From: an uncultured Acetatifactor sp.
GTDB taxonomy: Bacteria > Bacillota > Clostridia > Lachnospirales > Lachnospiraceae
Direction of reading: 5' to 3'
Length of the DNA stretch: 60,494 nt
Assembly (NCBI GenBank): GCA_910584435.1
Contig: CAJUAP010000002.1
Span: 45,401-105,894, forward strand
Below, in pieces: positions 34,918-43,297 of this stretch. Both the position numbers and the translations under genes were made by a program. Each line of letters starts with the position of its first letter. Positions within the stretch are counted from its first letter, which is position 1. The notes beneath the pieces are model-generated. The model did not search any database and was not told the origin of the DNA. It saw only the letters and a list, made by a program, of their open reading frames with translations.

Positions 34918-35980
34918 TTTCTCCCTCCATGAATGCAGCAACCGTCTGCTTCTCTATTCTGGTAAGTCCATATCTTCCTGCCAGAAAATAGTACTCATCC
35001 GTTTCCACTATACTTTTGATTTCATTGTCCGATAAACCCTGCTCCCATGTCAGCACCACCCCGTCTATGGGATGTGTCAGTTCTGTCCCCTTTGTAAGAA
35101 TCAACCCATCGCTCTCTGTAGTAATCCACAGATACCCATTGCTGTCCAAATACAGCCAACGTACTTTCGCTCCGGGAATCCCATCCTGCACTCCGAAAGT
35201 ATCCGTTATCCTGAAGCCATTCCCCGTCCTTTCTATCTGATTCAGCCCTCCTGCCGTCAGCTGGCCGCAAGCTGCCAGCACCTTATCCCCTGCCGGCAGA
35301 ATGGCGTTGATATACGGATGTGCCAAGCCTTCCTCCACTGTAAGATACTGCCATCCGGAAGCCGTAAGAATACTGACGCCCCCCGGACGGTTATCCAGGT
35401 AGGATCCAAACCATATCTCATTCTCCCCACAGGCCAGAACATTTACCGGGTCAGCCAGCAGACCGTTTTCTTTGGTGTATTTCTCTCGCACCTTCCATAT
35501 TCCGTCCCGCTCTTCCAATAGACTGGCACCTTCCATGGTTCCTGCCCATACCTGATTTCCCACACTCAGAAGCGTATTGACTCTTCCTCCCGTCAGCACA
35601 GGTGCTGTAAAATCCTCTCTCCTTCCGTCCGGAGCAAACATTGTTACCCCGGCATTATGTCCCACCCAGACGGAACCATCCCATGCCCTGATAATCTCTG
35701 CCGCATAGATCAGCTCCAAATCCTCCGCCACGTATCCCAATACTTCTCCCGTCAGGATATCCAGCCTTTTCACGCCGTCCCTGCCCCCAACCCATAACCC
35801 GTCTTCTGACGGAAATAATGCCGAGATCTCTTCTCCGCCGCAAAACACTTCAAAACCTGCCAACGGTTCCGGCCGGGTTTCCCGGGCCTGCTGCCTCACA
35901 CAGAATATCAATCCCCCGGTCAGCAGACACCCAATCACCAGAAACAAAATATTAATACTCCTTTGTATCCCCTGCTTCAT
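34907..35980 (-). CDS. Membrane-anchored two-component-type beta-propeller protein
   Basis: 357 residues from the ATG at 35980, which follows AGGGGACAGG; a longer frame to 36064 overlaps the ATPase gene without a good site. A signal anchor at about 8-27 is followed by repeated propeller blades of the Reg_prop type (GLWVGGRDGVKRLD, VWVGHNAGVTMF, VWAGTMEGASLL, IWFGSYLDN, LWITTESDGLIL, YFLAGRYGLTRIE). In hybrid two-component sensors this domain binds sugars outside the cell; here there is no kinase, only the sensor-like part. It is translationally coupled to the 1034-residue membrane protein, so it may gate or tether that protein. Confidence 0.82.
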   Translation of the reverse strand: MKQGIQRSINILFLVIGCLLTGGLIFCVRQQARETRPEPLAGFEVFCGGEEISALFPSEDGLWVGGRDGVKRLDILTGEVLGYVAEDLELIYAAEIIRAWDGSVWVGHNAGVTMFAPDGRREDFTAPVLTGGRVNTLLSVGNQVWAGTMEGASLLEERDGIWKVREKYTKENGLLADPVNVLACGENEIWFGSYLDNRPGGVSILTASGWQYLTVEEGLAHPYINAILPAGDKVLAACGQLTAGGLNQIERTGNGFRITDTFGVQDGIPGAKVRWLYLDSNGYLWITTESDGLILTKGTELTHPIDGVVLTWEQGLSDNEIKSIVETDEYYFLAGRYGLTRIEKQTVAAFMEGENDE

Positions 35981-36053
35981 TTTATCCTGTCCCCTGTTCC
36001 CATTCCAAAGTATTTCATTTACCATACATCCCTTCAGCTTGTCCCGCATAAAC

Positions 36054-37022
36054 CTATGCTCCATTATTATCCAGTTTCAGCACTTTTGAAGATAAACGTT
36101 CTATTTCCCGGATGTCATGGCTTACAAAAACAGTCGTCACCCTCCCCAGATACTCTTCTTCCAGAAATGCCAGCACTTTTTCTTTGGTATCACTGTCCAG
36201 ATTAGTCAAAGGCTCGTCCAACAGCAGAATCTTCCTTCCCGCCGCCAGCGCCCTGGCCAATGATACCCTCTTAGCCTGACCTCCTGATATTTCCTCCGGA
36301 TAACGCCTGAGCAATTCGGCAATTTCCAACCGTCTGCAGATATATATTACCCTTTCCAAAGCCGCCCTGCGCTCCTGCCGTTTCAGCGGAAATAAAATAT
36401 TATCCTGTACTGTCATATGGTTCCAAAGTGCAGGCTGCTGCAGCACCAGAGCCATCCCCCGTTCATCCGGTGCCACCCCGCGAGCTTCCCTCTCGCGGCA
36501 TGCCGCCTTTTCCGCTTCCCTGCTCTCACCCCATACTGCCTTTCTCATTTCCTTATCTTCACCCCATACCGCCTTTTCTGACTTCCTCCCCTCACCCCAT
36601 TCCGCCTTCTCTACCTTCTCTCCCCCGCCATATTCCAGCTTTTCTACCTTCCTGTGCTCACCCCATACCGCCTTTTCTGACTTCCTCCCCTCACCCCATG
36701 CCGCCTTCTCTACCTTCTCTCCCCCGCCATATTCCAGCTTTTCTACCTTCCTGTGCTCACCCCATGCCGCCTTTTCTGACTTCCTTCCCTCACCCCATAC
36801 GCTCCGCTTCACACCCCATGACGTTTTCTGCGCTCTGCTCCCCAGATACACACTGCCCTCGTAATCCTGATCCAGCCCGGCTAGAATCCTGAGCAAAGTC
36901 GTTTTGCCGCAGCCGCTTTCTCCGGCCACTGCAAGAATCTCTCCCTCCCTTACTTCAAACTCCAAGCCGCCGAATATCCTCTTCTCCCCATACTTCTTAC
37001 CCAAATTCTCCACTCTGATCAT
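36054..37022 (-). CDS. ABC transporter ATP-binding protein with an 11-residue-repeat insertion
   Basis: 322 residues. Standard nucleotide-binding motifs: Walker A GESGCGKTT (34-42), Q-loop region LVLQQPALW (192-200), signature ISGGQAKR (245-252), Walker B KILLLDEP (264-271) and His302. Between Walker A and the Q-loop, residues 76-174 are nine copies of an 11-residue charged unit (WGEGRKSEKAV type) arranged as 33-residue triplets. Such an insertion is not part of the family. It is probably a surface helix, since the flanking motifs are intact. It lies two bases after the permease stop and closely resembles iron(III)/spermidine-type ATPases in the remaining sequence. Confidence 0.92.
   Translation of the reverse strand: MIRVENLGKKYGEKRIFGGLEFEVREGEILAVAGESGCGKTTLLRILAGLDQDYEGSVYLGSRAQKTSWGVKRSVWGEGRKSEKAAWGEHRKVEKLEYGGGEKVEKAAWGEGRKSEKAVWGEHRKVEKLEYGGGEKVEKAEWGEGRKSEKAVWGEDKEMRKAVWGESREAEKAACREREARGVAPDERGMALVLQQPALWNHMTVQDNILFPLKRQERRAALERVIYICRRLEIAELLRRYPEEISGGQAKRVSLARALAAGRKILLLDEPLTNLDSDTKEKVLAFLEEEYLGRVTTVFVSHDIREIERLSSKVLKLDNNGA
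36501..36797 (-). repeat. 33-bp / 99-bp in-frame minisatellite in the ABC ATPase
   Basis: Nine 33-bp units form a higher-order 99-bp period, encoding WGEGRKSEKAx, WGEHRKVEKLE and YGGGEKVEKAx in rotation. DNA identity between the 99-bp copies is high, so copy number may vary between strains. Confidence 0.95.
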
Positions 37023-37024
37023 TT

Positions 37025-38566
37025 CTACGCCTTCTTCCCCCGGCCGCGCAATCCGGTTTTGCGGCGCCTGCTCATCATCCTTCCTGCTCCCACCATCACC
37101 CCGGCCGTTACCGCCACCGTAATCAGGCAGAATCCACTGACAAGCTCCCCGGCCCCATAATGCAGATAATTATATACCTTCACCGCCAAAGTCTCATATC
37201 CCGGCGGCATTAGCACCAAAGTAATTCCTTCCTCCCCCAGTGTCAGCAGGAACACCAGCGCCCCGGCTCCCAGCACAGCCGGGCGGTACGCCGGAAGCAG
37301 TACTCTGAAAAAATACTCCCCCTCCGACACCGCATATACCCTTGCAATCTCCAATTCTTCCCGTGGAATCCCCCTGGCCCTTGCCATAAATACCAGCACC
37401 GCAAAGGGCATATACTTTACAGCGCACCCCAGTGCCGGAAAATACACTGTCTGACTCAGCCAATGAAAACAGCTGCCGTTTACTGTCTGCAGCAATCCCA
37501 TTGCCACCAGAGACGAGGGAACGGCCACCGGAAATAACGCCAACGCCTTCAGCGGCATAGGTTTATCCTCCACCCAGATTCCTGCAGGCCCAGCCAGCGC
37601 CAATGCTGTCAGGGAAGCCAGCCCGGCAATCACAACGGAAACGGCCAATTCCTTCCTGCACAGCACAATGGATTCCCTCACACTAACCCAGTCCCGTATT
37701 TCCAGGACAAATACCGCCGCCGGAACCATCAACTGCAAAATACATATCAGCACACCCACTTTCCCCATCCATGCCCATATTCCGGATAACTCCACCCCAT
37801 GCGCCCCCATGGACGCGCTTCCCGCGGAAAGAGAACGAAGCCCTCCCAATGCCCCCAGGATCATCGCCAATACAAGAAGAATCAAGGGCAAAGCAAGCCT
37901 CCCAATCTGTCCTAAATCACAGCCCCTGCTGTATTCAGAAAAAAGCTCCAGGGTATATGTCTGATACTGAAAAAGAGAAGGTACGGAGAAATCCGTCACC
38001 GAAAGCACAAATACCAAAATTCCTGCCGCCGACACGGAAGGCCATATGGCAGGAAGCATCACTCGCGCCAGCACCTTATGGCCGGTTCCGTACACTCTGG
38101 CAATTTCTATCTGCTGCCTGTCAAAATGTTCCATGGCAGTCAGCACCAATCCTGTCACCATAGGAAGAAACGCCATAATATCCACAATTACACAGGGAAG
38201 CAGCCCCGTCATGGACACCGCAAACCACCTGCGGTCCCCCCTGCCCGCCCATCTCACCATGCACATCCATGTCAATGCATAAATATAATAGGGCACCGGC
38301 GCTAACAGCAGGAAAAACCACCTCCTGCCGCTGTTCCTCAACCGTCCGCTGTGAATCCCCACCGCCGCCAGCACCCCTGTAACCGTACATCCGCAGGCCG
38401 ATAAAAACGCCATTAGAAAACTGTTCCACACCAGCCCTAACCGTCTGCTGTTCCACACAGGCACACCTGACAGTTCCCCCTCCCCTCCAAAGCCCGCAAC
38501 AGGCAGCAGAATCAACAGAAAATACCCCAAAACCGCAGCCCCACAGGCGATTCTACTTTTTCTCAT
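37025..38566 (-). CDS. ABC transporter permease, two fused halves, iron(III)-type
   Basis: 513 residues with about 12 transmembrane helices, the size of FbpB/ThiP-type permeases in which two permease domains are fused. Two EAA loops are recognisable (IEIARVYGTGHKVLARVMLP near 155-175 and LEIARVYAVSEGEYFFRVLL near 405-425), which contact the ATPase. It forms the membrane channel of the importer with the binding protein upstream and the ATPase downstream. The substrate could be Fe3+ or another small solute; family similarity alone does not decide. Confidence 0.92.
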   Translation of the reverse strand: MRKSRIACGAAVLGYFLLILLPVAGFGGEGELSGVPVWNSRRLGLVWNSFLMAFLSACGCTVTGVLAAVGIHSGRLRNSGRRWFFLLLAPVPYYIYALTWMCMVRWAGRGDRRWFAVSMTGLLPCVIVDIMAFLPMVTGLVLTAMEHFDRQQIEIARVYGTGHKVLARVMLPAIWPSVSAAGILVFVLSVTDFSVPSLFQYQTYTLELFSEYSRGCDLGQIGRLALPLILLVLAMILGALGGLRSLSAGSASMGAHGVELSGIWAWMGKVGVLICILQLMVPAAVFVLEIRDWVSVRESIVLCRKELAVSVVIAGLASLTALALAGPAGIWVEDKPMPLKALALFPVAVPSSLVAMGLLQTVNGSCFHWLSQTVYFPALGCAVKYMPFAVLVFMARARGIPREELEIARVYAVSEGEYFFRVLLPAYRPAVLGAGALVFLLTLGEEGITLVLMPPGYETLAVKVYNYLHYGAGELVSGFCLITVAVTAGVMVGAGRMMSRRRKTGLRGRGKKA

Positions 38567-38761
38567 ATGTCTATGACACCCTATCCTTTCGGCATCCTCC
38601 GTTTATCCCCACAGGCTATATGTGATATGTATGGGAACAATCCATCTGCAGCTTACCACGCCGCAATATCACTTCAGCAGACTATTTCTGCAGAACTTAC
38701 TGATCCGCTGCACCATGCTCATACCACACCACCGCAAAAATGCACCGCGGAATCAATCACC

Positions 38762-39763
38762 CTATCGCAGGAAAATTTCCTCCATATCCTTAGAGGCAAT
38801 ATCCAGCATCAGATAAATTTCCCTCAAATTTAAATCCATCCCTTTTACCCGAAAGCCGTCCGAATCGCCTGTCCCACGCACCGATACATCAAAAAATCCC
38901 TCCTCTATCAACGCTTTCTCCGTTTCCGCAGACACCAGAAATTCAATCAGCTTCTTCCCATTTTCCTTATTGGGGCAATTATGAATCAAAGCCACTGTGG
39001 AAGGCGTAATCAGAGTTCCCATGCCGCCCTCTTCCTGATCCGGGAAAATCATTACAACAGGCGCTCCGTCATTTACGGCATCCTTTGCATCATCCGTATC
39101 GGTAAACCCTATCTTCACCTGCCCGGCCGCAGCCATATCCTTTGTCACGGAATTTCCGTCCACAATCTGCACCCCCTGATCCGCTGCGGACTGGAAAAAG
39201 GCCCTCCCCTTTTCTTCCCCAAGCCACGCATAAACCGCAGCAGCCTGGGTTCTGGTCGTGCCGAACATAGGATAAGCCAGCGCAAGATCCTCCCCTTCAT
39301 ATTTCCCGTTTACGAAATCGAACAAGCTCTGCGGATACTCCGCTTCCGTCAGCAGTTCCGTGTTCACCAGCATCACCCTTGCCCTGCCGCCGAAGGCCGT
39401 CCAATAGCCATCCGCATCCTTATATGCTTCAGGAATATCCGCTCCATGCTCAGGCACATAACTGTCCAATAACCCCTTTTCCTGCAGAGCAATGGTCTGG
39501 ATGAATTCATTGTTCCAAAATACATCACACACCGGCCTGTCCGTCTCTGCAATAATACGATTCACCAGCCCTGTGGTTTTATTGGCTTCCGTATCATACA
39601 CCGCCCTCACATGAATCCCTGTCTCCTTTTCAAACTGCTCAAATAACTCCTGACAGTATACCTGCTCCACTGCCGTGTATACCACGACTTCATCTTTACT
39701 TCCGCACCCGGCTAATATAAGGCATATACTTGCAAGTATCCCACACATCCAAACTGTTTTCAT
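38762..39763 (-). CDS. ABC transporter substrate-binding lipoprotein, iron(III)-type
   Basis: 333 residues from the ATG at 39763 with GGAGATAGG upstream. A lipoprotein signal (MKTVWMCGILASICLILAGC) puts the lipidated Cys at 20. The mature protein follows the family 1/FbpA pattern: VVVYTAVEQVYCQELFEQFE, CDVFWNNEF, GRARVMLVNTELL, YPMFGTTRTQAAAVYAWLG and TPSTVALIHNCPN. It would capture solute outside the membrane for the permease. Tyr residues used for iron in FbpA-type proteins are not unambiguous here, so the ligand is uncertain. It is first in the operon, 195 bp before the permease, and 58 bp after a zinc-ribbon gene. Confidence 0.9.
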   Translation of the reverse strand: MKTVWMCGILASICLILAGCGSKDEVVVYTAVEQVYCQELFEQFEKETGIHVRAVYDTEANKTTGLVNRIIAETDRPVCDVFWNNEFIQTIALQEKGLLDSYVPEHGADIPEAYKDADGYWTAFGGRARVMLVNTELLTEAEYPQSLFDFVNGKYEGEDLALAYPMFGTTRTQAAAVYAWLGEEKGRAFFQSAADQGVQIVDGNSVTKDMAAAGQVKIGFTDTDDAKDAVNDGAPVVMIFPDQEEGGMGTLITPSTVALIHNCPNKENGKKLIEFLVSAETEKALIEEGFFDVSVRGTGDSDGFRVKGMDLNLREIYLMLDIASKDMEEIFLR

Positions 39764-39821
39764 TGATTTCCTATCTCCATGTACTTTTTCTTCTTCCGTC
39801 CGCACTTCTCTTTTCCCCAGA

Positions 39822-40325
39822 TTATTTCAGCTTCACACCGCAAAAAGGACAGAATACAGTTCCCGGCTCTATTTCCTGATTGCATCCTGGACAGCACATA
39901 ACCGCTGATTCACTCTCCACACTCTCCTGCTCCGTTCCTCCCTCCTGCACTTCCCCGGCCTCTTCCTTCAATGCTTTTACTGCACATCCGCACTTAGGAC
40001 AGAAGGACACATTTCTGTCAATCTCTGCGCCGCAATTTTCACATTGGCGAACCCCCTTCACCCACAATATTTCGGTTTGGAGGCGTGAAATCTCTTCCTG
40101 AATCCCATCCAGCCGCTCCAATTGGCCGCTCACATTCACAGACTGCCAATCCTCCCGGTTCTCATATATCAGTCTGCCGATTTCCACATAAATCTTCTCC
40201 GCCATGCTCTTCTGCGAATGAATCTGCCCGTTCAGCCGATTTACCTCTGCCATTTCCTTCGCCTTATCCGCCACATTTCTGCTCTTTGCAGCTAAAGTCC
40301 CCCCTACTTTTTCAAAAAATGCCAT
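39822..40325 (-). CDS. Zinc-ribbon protein with N-terminal helical domain (paralogue of 44308-44907)
   Basis: 167 residues. The first about 90 residues are helical and start AFFEKVGGTLAAKSRNVADK, followed by a zinc ribbon CENCGAEIDRNVSFCPKCGC (about 97-116) and a second ribbon near the C-terminus (CCPGCNQEI ... FCPFCGVKL). The linker is acidic and variable. No membrane segment is present. Function unknown; such proteins often bind membranes or partner proteins through the helical part. It lies just upstream of the ABC importer on the same strand and could be its first gene. Confidence 0.75.
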   Translation of the reverse strand: MAFFEKVGGTLAAKSRNVADKAKEMAEVNRLNGQIHSQKSMAEKIYVEIGRLIYENREDWQSVNVSGQLERLDGIQEEISRLQTEILWVKGVRQCENCGAEIDRNVSFCPKCGCAVKALKEEAGEVQEGGTEQESVESESAVMCCPGCNQEIEPGTVFCPFCGVKLK

Positions 40326-40420
40326 AATCTTATTCCTTTCTGCCCACGGCTCTTTTTACCTATCCCAAACACTACTGTTACTCTCCCCCATACCCTCCCC
40401 TCAGCTTCTCTCACATCCTT

Positions 40421-40523
40421 GCCATCTCCCGCTGCCGAACCCAGCTTCCCCAACCTCTTCACCATCTTCCATTGCCGAACCCCCGGCTTCTCTCCATCCT
40501 CGCCATCTCCCGCTGCCGAACCC
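40421..40523. repeat. About 40-bp tandem repeat, 3 copies, upstream of the zinc-ribbon gene
   Basis: GCCATCTCCCGCTGCCGAAC occurs at 40421 and 40502, with a diverged copy at 40461. The array sits between the small membrane protein and the zinc-ribbon gene. A 78-codon frame across it has no ribosome site and was not accepted. Confidence 0.85.
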
Positions 40524-40547
40524 TCAGCCCCCTGCCCCACAGTGCAC

Positions 40548-40988
40548 TTACGCCTGCAGCGTCATAAGCAGAATCAATGCTTCCCAAGCTGCAAAAGCAA
40601 AGAGGAACAAACTGCCGCACCGTTTCCGGTCATAATATTTCCAATCTGTCTCTGCCATCGAAAATTCATATTTCTGCAGCTCCGGACTGCACAACCGACA
40701 GGGGAACTCCCTTATGTATACTTCCAGATACCCTGTCCTGTTCTCACATACCTTCCCGTACTCTCCTTCCGTAATCAGTTTGCCGAACACCGCATCCCGA
40801 AACCGCACATTTACCATATACAGATGAGGCTGGCGGCATTTTCCCCTGCCCTGCCTTCGGATGCACTCTGCCGTAAAAGCCACACGCTGCCTTCCCCAAT
40901 CCCTGGCGTTTCTGCTCATCCAATAAACGGCGGCCGCCAGCGCCAAACTCAGCAGCAGATTAATTATGGATAATACCAATATTTTCAT
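40548..40988 (-). CDS. Small membrane protein with two transmembrane helices, function unknown
   Basis: 146 residues. Helices at about 4-24 and 124-143 bracket a soluble domain of about 95 residues with four Cys (ECIRRQGRGKCRQ, VCENRTG, FPCRLCSPELQ). No family recognised. The ATG at 40988 is preceded by GAAAGGATACTTC. It is directed toward the zinc-ribbon gene and the ABC importer and may share their promoter region; Cys residues and adjacent zinc-ribbon proteins hint at a metal or redox theme, which is inference. Confidence 0.6.
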   Translation of the reverse strand: MKILVLSIINLLLSLALAAAVYWMSRNARDWGRQRVAFTAECIRRQGRGKCRQPHLYMVNVRFRDAVFGKLITEGEYGKVCENRTGYLEVYIREFPCRLCSPELQKYEFSMAETDWKYYDRKRCGSLFLFAFAAWEALILLMTLQA

Positions 40989-41158
40989 GTAAGAAGTATC
41001 CTTTCTACTTCTCCGACACCCTTTTCCTGCTTTATACCTTTACTTTTACCTCCTTCCCTGTTTTGATTGCCCGTATTTTGAAATCATTGTATCACAAAAT
41101 AGACCTGCACACAACAATATACTACAATGAACATTCAATAAATCTTATGAAAGCGCAG

Positions 41159-41182
41159 CAGTTCAGACAGGCCACTGAACTG
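41159..41182. repeat. Palindrome of dispersed family 2
   Basis: CAGTTCAG (41159-41166) and CTGAACTG (41175-41182) form a perfect 8-bp stem around ACAGGCCA. The arm plus loop contains the exact 12-mer CAGTTCAGACAG. It lies upstream of both the small membrane gene (minus) and the hisD relic (plus). Confidence 0.8.
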
Positions 41183-41270
41183 TTACATTAGATACGGCCT
41201 GATTTATACAGTTTATGCCACATGTGTTGCTCTGAATCTCATTTTCCTGCTTGACAAACTTTTACTTATC

Positions 41271-41955
41271 TTGTTATACGTATCATTGATATTGGGTGCA
41301 ACGCTCGATCCACGCTTATCAGGGAAAATTTCTCCGGAAAGCTTTTCCGCAGAACATGAAGACAGTGCTGTATTCGAGCGCAGATATACCCCCATCAACA
41401 GCGTTGCTATTACGGTTCCCGGCAATATGGCGCCCTTGTTCTCCACATTGTACATGAACTTAATTCCGGCCATTGTTGCCGGTGTTCCCAACATAACCGT
41501 CCTGACCAAACCGGGAATTGACGGAACAATTGACCAGCATTTACTATATGCGGCCGACTATTTGAATGTGAAAGCTTTTATTGCCGCTGATATGATGTCT
41601 CAGGCGGAACATGGAACAGGCTTTATGCGGTAAATGAAATAGCACCTGAACATGTTGAACTGCTGTTAAGTGATTGCGAAACCGCACTTGCACAATTAAC
41701 CAATGCAGGTGCAGTATTTGCAGACGCCTATAGCAGCGAGCCGGTGGGGACTATTTCTGCGGAACCAACCATATTCTCCCCACATGCGGCACTGCCAGAT
41801 TCTCTTCAGGTATGTCCGTAGGAGAATTTATGAGAGGGTACAGTGTCATAAAATACACGGAAGCTGCCTTAAAGAATAATGCGGAGCATATCATTCAGCT
41901 TGCAGAATCAGAGTGGATGAAAGCACATGCCCTGGCAGTAAAAATAAGACAGTAA
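41271..41955 (+). pseudogene. hisD: Histidinol dehydrogenase pseudogene
   Basis: Three frame segments match HisD in order. YTPINSVAITVPGNMAPLFS and IPAIVAGV lead to ADMMSQAEHG (ending at 41633). Then NEIAPEHVELLLSDCETALA and NAGAVFADAYSSEPVG follow in a second frame. Finally DYFCGTNHILPTCGTARFSS and later residues run in a third frame to TAA at 41955. At least two frameshifts exist. The N-terminal third and the stretch between the VAGV block and the catalytic AEH region are missing or much reduced, so no active enzyme is possible. No other his genes are nearby, so it is an orphan relic. Confidence 0.88.
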
Positions 41956-42106
41956 AATAAGCAAAGGAACGAAACAATATAAAAATTATCTTGCTTTTTA
42001 CCTGGAAATAATAGTAAAATAATAATAAGTATAACCACACAGATAAAAAATATGCAAAAGGATGTATTGTCCGGAAACATTCTTTGGCAGGGAAGGAGAT
42101 TATGCT

Positions 42107-43240
42107 ATGGGAATCGGCAGTATAACATCAACAAATAGTATGTCAGGCATGCAGATGACTATGACAGGTTCCACAGAATCCAGGAACAAAAGCATTCAAA
42201 AAGAAATCACAGATGCGCAGCAGCAGATGAGGTCATTATCCTCAGATGAAGAGCTGTCTGTCAGCGAACAGGAAAATGAACGAAAGACTCTCCGGAAGAA
42301 AATAACCAGTCTCAATACGGAATTAAAACAGCATCAGGAAGAGTTCCGCAAGTCACAGAAAAGGGAAATCATGTTGGCAGACTTGCAGGAAGAAACAAAG
42401 CTCAAAAAAGATGGTACACCGGAAGCCGGGAACCGGGCTGAAGGAACTGCTTCAGACAAAGATGCCTCCCGTCTGCAGACAGAAGACAACAAAAAGACAG
42501 GCATTGGCCAGGATGAAACAAAACCTTCAGACCGTATGAAGGATGCCGAAAAGGAACAATCCCACGGAAAAGACACCAAGGCTCCGTCATCATTCACTGC
42601 AGCACAGCAGCAGAATGACCTTCAGGGAACTGTCATAACCAGAACCGGAGACGGCATAGTTATTTTAAAGGAAGACACAAAGCAGGATAAGGCAGGCGGT
42701 TTAGAATCCGGCCCGAAACAGACAGAAGAATCCTTCCTGCAGCAGACAACGGGACAGACCTCGCCAATCGAAAATCTGCAGACCAAAGAAAACAAAGATA
42801 CGGACTCTTCCGAAACAGAAGCCGAATCCTTAGAAGATGACATGGATTCTGACAGGGGATTATCCCAGCAGGAGATCTATGGAATCGTATCGGCAGACGC
42901 TTCCGTACAGCAGGCAGACAGTCAGGCGACTGTCATTGCAAGAATTGAAGGCGGCATAGCCATTTTAAAGGGGGAAATGAAGCAGGAAGAGCTGCGCGGT
43001 ATAGAATCCGACCCCAAACAGGCAGAACTTGAGAAAATGGAGCAACGGGAAGAACGGGCAAGGATATTCCAATCTTATGTTCTGGGAGACGCAGGTGATG
43101 CTATGAAATCTGCTGCTGCAGATAAGACCTCTGACGGCACAGGGAGCAGTACAAATAATAGTACTTTTGCCAGAGCCTTCCAATTATCTCAGGAAGCACA
43201 GGCATCACAGCAGAGTTTTTACGTCTCCATAGATAATTAG
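42107..43240 (+). CDS. FlxA-like coiled-coil protein with duplicated segment
   Basis: 377 residues from the ATG at 42107, which has AAGGAG seven bases upstream. The N-terminus (MGIGSITSTNSMSGMQMTMT) is followed by a coiled coil at about 30-90 (IQKEITDAQQQMRSLSSDEE, then ERKTLRKKITSLNTELKQHQ) that resembles FlxA-like proteins. The rest is acidic and low complexity with an internal duplication (TVITRTGDGIVILKEDTKQ and TVIARIEGGIAILKGEMKQ). No signal peptide or membrane helix. Function unknown. It is the first of two co-directional plus-strand genes. Confidence 0.65.
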   Translation: MGIGSITSTNSMSGMQMTMTGSTESRNKSIQKEITDAQQQMRSLSSDEELSVSEQENERKTLRKKITSLNTELKQHQEEFRKSQKREIMLADLQEETKLKKDGTPEAGNRAEGTASDKDASRLQTEDNKKTGIGQDETKPSDRMKDAEKEQSHGKDTKAPSSFTAAQQQNDLQGTVITRTGDGIVILKEDTKQDKAGGLESGPKQTEESFLQQTTGQTSPIENLQTKENKDTDSSETEAESLEDDMDSDRGLSQQEIYGIVSADASVQQADSQATVIARIEGGIAILKGEMKQEELRGIESDPKQAELEKMEQREERARIFQSYVLGDAGDAMKSAAADKTSDGTGSSTNNSTFARAFQLSQEAQASQQSFYVSIDN

Positions 43241-43259
43241 CAACAGTTCAGACAGCCCG
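43241..43259. repeat. Dispersed family 2 half-element
   Basis: Exact 12-mer CAGTTCAGACAG at 43244-43255, immediately after the stop codon of the FlxA-like gene; the second arm is missing. Confidence 0.6.
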
Positions 43260-43297
43260 TATTCCTACAATAAAAACTTATGAAATGAGGTTACAAG

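Noticed and set aside
40304..40540. 78-codon minus-strand frame
   Set aside because: Runs through a 40-bp repeat and into the zinc-ribbon gene start; low complexity, no ribosome site.
41895..42080. 61-codon hydrophobic minus-strand frame
   Set aside because: Antisense to the hisD relic end and the FlxA-like leader; AT-rich hydrophobicity is expected by chance.
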